64,000 nucleotides of DNA from Turicibacter sp. TJ11. Its GTDB lineage: Bacteria; Bacillota_I; Bacilli_A; MOL361; Turicibacteraceae. Both the position numbers and the translations under genes were made by a program. The notes under the pieces are model-generated. The model saw only the letters and a list, made by a program, of their open reading frames with translations, did not search any database and was not told where the DNA came from. Location of the stretch: the NCBI RefSeq assembly GCF_021497505.1, contig NZ_CP069349.1, positions 2,445,780 to 2,509,779 on the forward strand. The letters run 5' to 3'. Numbering within the stretch: the first letter of the stretch is position 1; every line of letters starts with the position of its first letter. Shown one piece after another: positions 60,467 through 64,000 of the stretch.

Positions 60467-60614
60467 TTATTTTCGTGATTAAAATTATATTTATTTTTAC
60501 ACCTATTAAAAAAGCAGTTATAAATTTATTACCACTTGTTTTTGTGTTGTAAAAGTTGATGTAAAACTTCGTGTATTTTCAACGAAAAATCTAAATTTTC
60601 ATTGATACAACAAT

Positions 60615-60646
60615 AAAAAATACGATTGCAAAACAATCGTATTTTT
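60615..60646. terminator. Second bidirectional hairpin downstream of cotF
   Basis: AAAAATACGATTG, loop CAAAA, CAATCGTATTTTT: a 13-bp perfect stem with no adjacent gene that needs it. Confidence 0.8.
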
Positions 60647-60726
60647 CAATTACATTTAGTTGTGTAATTTCAAAAATTCCACTGCAAAACTGAAACTGTT
60701 GCCTTATTAAAGAAATCTCTTTTTTA

Positions 60727-61070
60727 TTAGTGAGCTAAGCGTTTAAATCTTTATGATTGTTTTATTAATACACTAATCTATTATTTGATAATATCCTAAC
60801 TAATAATGAGGTATTTTTTAAAATATTATAAAGGCTCAACACCGGAAGTGTTTCTTGACAAAAAGTTGATACAAATAGCCGAATCACAGAATTAGAATTT
60901 AGGTATTTTTTCATTACAAATAAAGAACCAAGCGCCATTTTTGGTGAAGACTGATTATAAAATAAGTAGTAATTTTAAAGAGTTTATTGGCATTAAGTCA
61001 AAAAATGTGGTATTTTATAAATGTTTGTAAAAAAGACCTAGTAATATTAAATAGTTTAGAGGTGAATTGA
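60727..61070. other. Intergenic region upstream of the HTH-TPR gene
   Basis: About 340 AT-rich bases without an ORF, structured RNA or clear operator that I can support. Confidence 0.4.
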
Positions 61071-62333
61071 TTGTTCTTAACAGTTGGAGACAGGATACGC
61101 CAAATAAGGCAACAATTTAACTTAAAACAGGGGGTCTTTAAACAATTTGGGATTACTCAACATTATTTAAGCATGATCGAGACAAATAAGCGTCAAGCAC
61201 CACAAGAAACGCTTAAAGATATCTATGAAGCATTATTAATCTTAACAGATGGTGAAGTTGAGTCTCTTTATACGTTTGAAATGTTTTGTATACCAGTTGA
61301 AACACAGGTTAAGCAATGGTTGGAGGAACAGTTAGATAGTGATGATTTTCATGAAAAATATGAATTATTCATCTCAATTGCCGAAAAATATCATTTAGCT
61401 GAACAGCAGGTAGACACTAATGAAAAAATGGCAAGGTATTATTTTAAGATAAGTGATTATCAAGCGATGTCACACTACTACCGCCGTGCCATTGGATGTG
61501 CGATGAAGCATAAATTAAATCCTGCCCATCTACATATGAAGTTTGGTAAAAGTTTATTGACAATCGGTCATTACGATGAGGCGGTTTTAAATCTTTGTTT
61601 AGCTACCAACTCTGCCCAAGCGTTAACCGAAAGATCTCTTATTTCGTATGATGCTCAGATTTTTCTAGCCCTCACTTATCATCGAATGAAAGAGTATAAG
61701 CTAGGACTAGAAGTCATTAATCATTTATTAACAAAAGAACATGGATTAGTAGAAGGTCGCTATATTGGTGTTATAATCTTAAAAGAGATGTGTACTCGAG
61801 GAATCGAAGGGTCAGAAGTATCAAGAAAATATTTATTGAAATTATTAGATTCCGATCAACTGAAACAATATCCTGAATATGTGCATGTTGTTTATCATAC
61901 GTTAGGATGGAATTACATAGAAGCAAAAAAATACAATGAAGCTCTAGAGGCTATGCAAATAGCACTACCTCTTCGAAAAAAAGAATTAGATAAAGCCTTA
62001 ACGATGTTATTAATTGGACATATTAATGCTGAAATAGGACAATACGAGATCGCTCAAAAGTATTATCATCAGATTAAAGACCGTATTTTCTTATCAAACA
62101 GTTTGAGAACCAAAAGATTATGGATCGATGAGCAGTTAGATTTATACTGTAGACTGAATCAAATGGAAGAAATTAAAGAATTGTTTGCTGAGTTAAGAAA
62201 TCTCGTTTGTGAAGGACAATTCCCAGAATCCATGTTATATGAGTTAAAAGCGACTATCTATAAAAGATTTGAAGGGCAACTTCTTCTTCGACAAGAAGAA
62301 TACCGATTTCTTAATGACTTTTTTGCTCTTTAA
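61071..62333 (+). CDS. XRE-HTH / TPR regulator (RRNPP-like)
   Basis: A 420-residue protein with an N-terminal XRE-type helix-turn-helix (about residues 6-60: GDRIRQIRQQFNLKQGVF, ITQHYLSMIETNKR) and helical TPR-like repeats from about 110 to the end (YYFKISDYQAMSHYYRRAIG, YNEALEAMQIALPLRKKELD). This is the build of RRNPP regulators (PlcR, NprR, PrgX, Rgg), which bind short imported signal peptides in the TPR groove. TTG start after GAGGTG. A short transcription unit with a possible 17-residue hydrophobic peptide follows. Peptide binding is inference from architecture. Confidence 0.8.
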   Translation: MFLTVGDRIRQIRQQFNLKQGVFKQFGITQHYLSMIETNKRQAPQETLKDIYEALLILTDGEVESLYTFEMFCIPVETQVKQWLEEQLDSDDFHEKYELFISIAEKYHLAEQQVDTNEKMARYYFKISDYQAMSHYYRRAIGCAMKHKLNPAHLHMKFGKSLLTIGHYDEAVLNLCLATNSAQALTERSLISYDAQIFLALTYHRMKEYKLGLEVINHLLTKEHGLVEGRYIGVIILKEMCTRGIEGSEVSRKYLLKLLDSDQLKQYPEYVHVVYHTLGWNYIEAKKYNEALEAMQIALPLRKKELDKALTMLLIGHINAEIGQYEIAQKYYHQIKDRIFLSNSLRTKRLWIDEQLDLYCRLNQMEEIKELFAELRNLVCEGQFPESMLYELKATIYKRFEGQLLLRQEEYRFLNDFFAL

Positions 62334-62342
62334 AAATATCAC

Positions 62343-62375
62343 AAAATATCACATAATCTTGTGATATTTTTTTTG
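62343..62375 (+). terminator. Terminator after the HTH-TPR gene
   Basis: AAAATATCACA, loop TAATCT, TGTGATATTTT, T run. The first arm is also directly repeated just upstream (62333-62342). Confidence 0.9.
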
Positions 62376-62401
62376 TACTTTTTTTCATTATTATATAGTA
62401 T
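62373..62401 (+). promoter_or_regulatory. Possible promoter of the small-peptide unit
   Basis: TTGTAC (62373-62378), 17-nt spacer, TAGTAT (62396-62401). TGTAC and GTACA flanking GAAGGGTAAT (62410-62429) form an inverted repeat just after the expected start point, a possible regulator site. Confidence 0.4.
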
Positions 62402-62422
62402 CATAGATTTGTACGAAGGGTA

Positions 62423-62515
62423 ATGTACATAAAGGAACATTCTAAGTTGTTTAATTTGGGAGTAAATGATTTAGATTTAAAAGGTTATTTAAATAATGGG
62501 ATTTTAAATAACTAG
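62423..62515 (+). CDS. Possible 30-codon ORF before the hydrophobic peptide
   Basis: ATG 62423 begins MYIKEHSKLFNLGVNDLDLK and ends at TAG 62515. GAAGGG lies only 2-3 bases before the ATG, closer than normal. No family recognised. It could be the leader part of the small transcript or be untranslated. Confidence 0.25.
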   Translation: MYIKEHSKLFNLGVNDLDLKGYLNNGILNN

Positions 62516-62518
62516 AAT

Positions 62519-62572
62519 ATGGGTAGCGTTGTTCTCATTCTTTTATTTATTAGCATAGGGGTATGCAAATAA
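62519..62572 (+). CDS. Candidate 17-residue hydrophobic peptide
   Basis: ATG 62519 encodes MGSVVLILLFISIGVCK, nearly all hydrophobic, ending at a TAA that merges into the first arm of a strong terminator. Size and composition recall pheromone precursors of PrgX/Rgg systems, and it lies 186 bases after an RRNPP-like regulator. Its ribosome-binding site is poor (nearest GGGA is 17 bases upstream), so translation might depend on coupling with the ORF ending 3 bases before. Could be chance. Confidence 0.35.
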   Translation: MGSVVLILLFISIGVCK

Positions 62573-62610
62573 AAAAATTCGTTTAATTTGGGAGTTAAAC
62601 GAATTTTTTT
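62571..62610 (+). terminator. Terminator of the small-peptide unit
   Basis: AAAAAAATTCGTTTAA, loop TTTGGGAG, TTAAACGAATTTTTTT: a 16-bp perfect stem. It shows that something upstream, after the previous terminator at 62375, is transcribed as a unit of about 200 nt. Confidence 0.93.
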
Positions 62611-62758
62611 TATTTCATTGAAACATTAATGAAACGAGAGATCAACCGTTTCTAAAAGAAGACATTAGGGAAATTTATTTTTTTATGTAAACTATTAGCT
62701 AATATTTTAAATAGATACAATTTCATTGCAAATCATATATAAGTCTAAAATTATAACA

Positions 62759-62767
62759 TGCTATAAT
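62759..62767 (+). promoter_or_regulatory. Extended -10 promoter
   Basis: TGCTATAAT is a perfect extended -10 box 33 bases before the 90-aa gene; no -35 box seen. Confidence 0.6.
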
Positions 62768-62800
62768 AAAAGTTAAGAAACAGTAAGTGGGGGGATGGAA

Positions 62801-63073
62801 ATGGATAAGTTAGAATTTATGTTTTTAGAATTAAAGAAGCAAGTAGAGTACTATAATCGTCAATTAAAACAAGGGAAAACTCCAAAGGAAATCGCTGAGG
62901 CATTAGAGATAGATGAAACTAATTTTACAAAAAAGTTTGGGAATGGGGGATATTTTTATAATTCAAATACTAAAAAGTACGAACGAGAGATAATGAGTGA
63001 TAAATTTAGTTGGAGTAAAGGCGATATACAAGTGATGATGCCTAACACACCATCGACAAATAAAAAAGAATAG
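62801..63073 (+). CDS. Hypothetical small protein, possible HTH (90 aa)
   Basis: Not recognised with confidence. A 90-residue protein whose first half is helical, with GKTPKEIAEALEIDETNFTKKFG reading like a helix-turn-helix, and an aromatic GNGGYFYNSNTKKY motif after it. The C-terminus is polar. GGGGGGAT is followed by ATG 62801 at good spacing; ATG 62795 is within the site. Preceded by an extended -10 promoter. May be a small DNA-binding protein; no partner gene adjoins. Confidence 0.65.
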   Translation: MDKLEFMFLELKKQVEYYNRQLKQGKTPKEIAEALEIDETNFTKKFGNGGYFYNSNTKKYEREIMSDKFSWSKGDIQVMMPNTPSTNKKE

Positions 63074-63309
63074 ATGACGTATTTATCCGGGTGGGAATAA
63101 GAAAAGGATTAAAATAACTAGGACTTAGAAAGAGTAAACAACAAAATAGAGCGTAAAAAAACATTATTTTAGTATCACGCAATTGAAGGTTTAAAGCTAA
63201 TGGTAATGAGAGCTGATCTTTTAAAAATGCCATTAAATGTTGAATAATAAAACAGATGTTTCGCACTCTTTTATAAGATGTGATAAGATAAGAGCAAGAG
63301 GTGAATGCA

Positions 63310-63687
63310 GTGATTAATTATATCGCTAAAATTACAATCTATGTTAATAATCAAGAAGAAGCTAAACAATTTTGGACGGAAAAGATGGGATTTATTTGTC
63401 ATGAACAACCAATGGGTCCGAATTTTAAATGGATGGAAGTTAAACCAAACAAAAGTACATCGACCTCATTTGTTATTTATGAAAAGCAATTAATGAAAGC
63501 ACAAAATCCAAATATGTCAGTCGAACATCCTAATGTCATTTTAAGTACTTCATCAATTGAAACCGTGTATAATAAATTAAAAGAAAATGAAGTAGAAGTA
63601 GGACCATTACAAGAAATGCCTTACGGTAAAATGTTCTCATTTAAAGATCAAGATGGAAATAACTACTTACTTCGAGAAGATAAATAA
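63310..63687 (+). CDS. VOC/glyoxalase-superfamily protein
   Basis: A 125-residue protein of the vicinal-oxygen-chelate fold: IAKITIYVNNQEEAKQFWTEKMGF at the start and MFSFKDQDGNNYLLRE at the end are the two beta-alpha-beta-beta-beta halves. The metal-ligand positions are not clearly all kept (no leading His in the first strand), so it may bind rather than convert its ligand, as bleomycin-resistance-like members do. GTG start 63310 after AAGAGGTG; an in-frame GTG at 63301 is within that site. Confidence 0.85.
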   Translation: MINYIAKITIYVNNQEEAKQFWTEKMGFICHEQPMGPNFKWMEVKPNKSTSTSFVIYEKQLMKAQNPNMSVEHPNVILSTSSIETVYNKLKENEVEVGPLQEMPYGKMFSFKDQDGNNYLLREDK

Positions 63688-63694
63688 CGAGATT

Positions 63695-63720
63695 AAAGGC
63701 TAACAAGTGTTAGCCTTTTT
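63695..63720 (+). terminator. Terminator after the VOC gene
   Basis: AAAGGCTAACA, AG, TGTTAGCCTTT, T run: an 11-bp perfect stem. Confidence 0.92.
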
Positions 63721-63884
63721 AATTAGTATTTAAAGTAAAGGTTATGGTTTAACTAGAATTAATCGATTCAAATAATGCCTATTTAAAGCTAACTTGATAA
63801 CGTGATTAAAATAGCTTTTTTATTAAGTTTATGTTATAAAAGGTAATAAATGGGTGATAAATATTTTTATAAAGGGAGAATAGT

Positions 63885-64000
63885 ATGATTAAGTTAATTG
63901 CAACAGATATGGATGGAACATTATTAAATAGTAAAAAAGAATTTCCAAATGAATTGTTTGATGTCATTGATCAACTTCATAAGCAAAATATTAAATTCTC
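63885..64000 (+). CDS. Cof-type HAD hydrolase, N-terminal part (partial)
   Basis: The first 38 codons of a HAD-superfamily phosphatase that continues past the window: LIATDMDGTLLNSKKEFP carries motif I DxDGT with the nucleophile Asp and acid/base Asp. The Cof subgroup begins this way and acts on sugar phosphates, FMN or similar. AAAGGGAG precedes the ATG. Confidence 0.9.
   Translation, partial: MIKLIATDMDGTLLNSKKEFPNELFDVIDQLHKQNIKF

Larger units (their letters stand above)
60386..60726. repeat. 341-bp segment with terminal inverted repeats (MITE-like)
   Basis: 60386-60427 and the reverse complement of 60683-60726 both read TAAAAAAGAGATT, then about 16-18 diverged bases, then TTTCAGTTTT followed by ACA or GCA. 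Inside are two strong hairpins (60425-60466 and 60615-60646) and no gene. The symmetry suggests a small non-autonomous element or two terminators of common origin. Confidence 0.45.

Noticed and set aside
63042-63266. Minus-strand 74-codon hydrophobic ORF
   Set aside because: No ribosome-binding site, overlaps the end of the 90-aa gene and reads AT-rich spacer; likely chance.

Overview
The window is AT-rich chromosomal DNA of a low-GC, spore-forming Firmicute. Strong purine-rich Shine-Dalgarno sites, frequent GTG/TTG starts, CsoR/CopA/CopZ, YvcK-WhiA, SmpB and spore-coat genes all fit. The overall look resembles Turicibacter and related Bacilli/Erysipelotrichia, but that placement is an impression from gene content, not a database result.

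Layout. 1-4.9 kb: end of yvcK, whiA, the glycolytic genes gpmI and eno, and a tRNA-Thr(GGU). 4.9-7.5 kb: a CorC-type membrane protein and an AI-2E-type permease. 7.6-13.1 kb: secG, rnr, a PASTA-CapA fusion and smpB, with an unexplained 0.85-kb gap between secG and rnr. 14-17.2 kb: a lipoprotein-MBOAT-DHHW set that looks like envelope polysaccharide O-acylation. 17.3-24.6 kb: two ABC importers back to back, one for a small nitrogen/sulfur-type or pyrimidine-like substrate and one for carbohydrate or glycerol-3-phosphate. 24.7-28.6 kb: nrnA, surE, a MocR regulator and a rhodanese.

28.6-33.7 kb is the most rearranged part. A two-gene CotD-like spore-coat module is present in three copies, separated by truncated 3' fragments of a hemolysin III gene whose intact copy ends the array. 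An IS30-family element sits where the terminator of the first copy should be. 34-41.7 kb: flotillin, a VanY-type carboxypeptidase, class II fructose-bisphosphate aldolase, a second AI-2E permease, a MATE remnant and a Zn/Cd-type P-type ATPase. 41.8-50.5 kb: a two-component system, a PfkB sugar kinase, an unknown membrane protein, a MATE exporter and a Cache-GGDEF-EAL protein. 50.7-53.7 kb: a csoR-copA-copZ copper operon. 53.8-64 kb: mixed metabolic genes (maa, an HD hydrolase, split thrE, csp, guaD), spore-associated genes including one with a good SigK-type promoter, an HTH-TPR regulator followed by a tiny hydrophobic-peptide ORF, and the start of a HAD phosphatase.

Best leads for something undescribed: (1) the MATE exporter at 46.9 kb has its ribosome-binding site locked in an 11-bp perfect stem whose 5' arm is the last codons of an 11-codon leader ORF with its own Shine-Dalgarno, the architecture of translational attenuation; the gene just upstream also has its ribosome-binding site in a perfect 9-bp stem. 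(2) The HTH-TPR regulator at 61-62.3 kb is followed by a short independent transcription unit that could encode a 17-residue hydrophobic peptide. (3) The coat-module triplication with hlyIII scars and the IS30 insertion. (4) A 341-bp segment with about 42-nt terminal inverted repeats after cotF.
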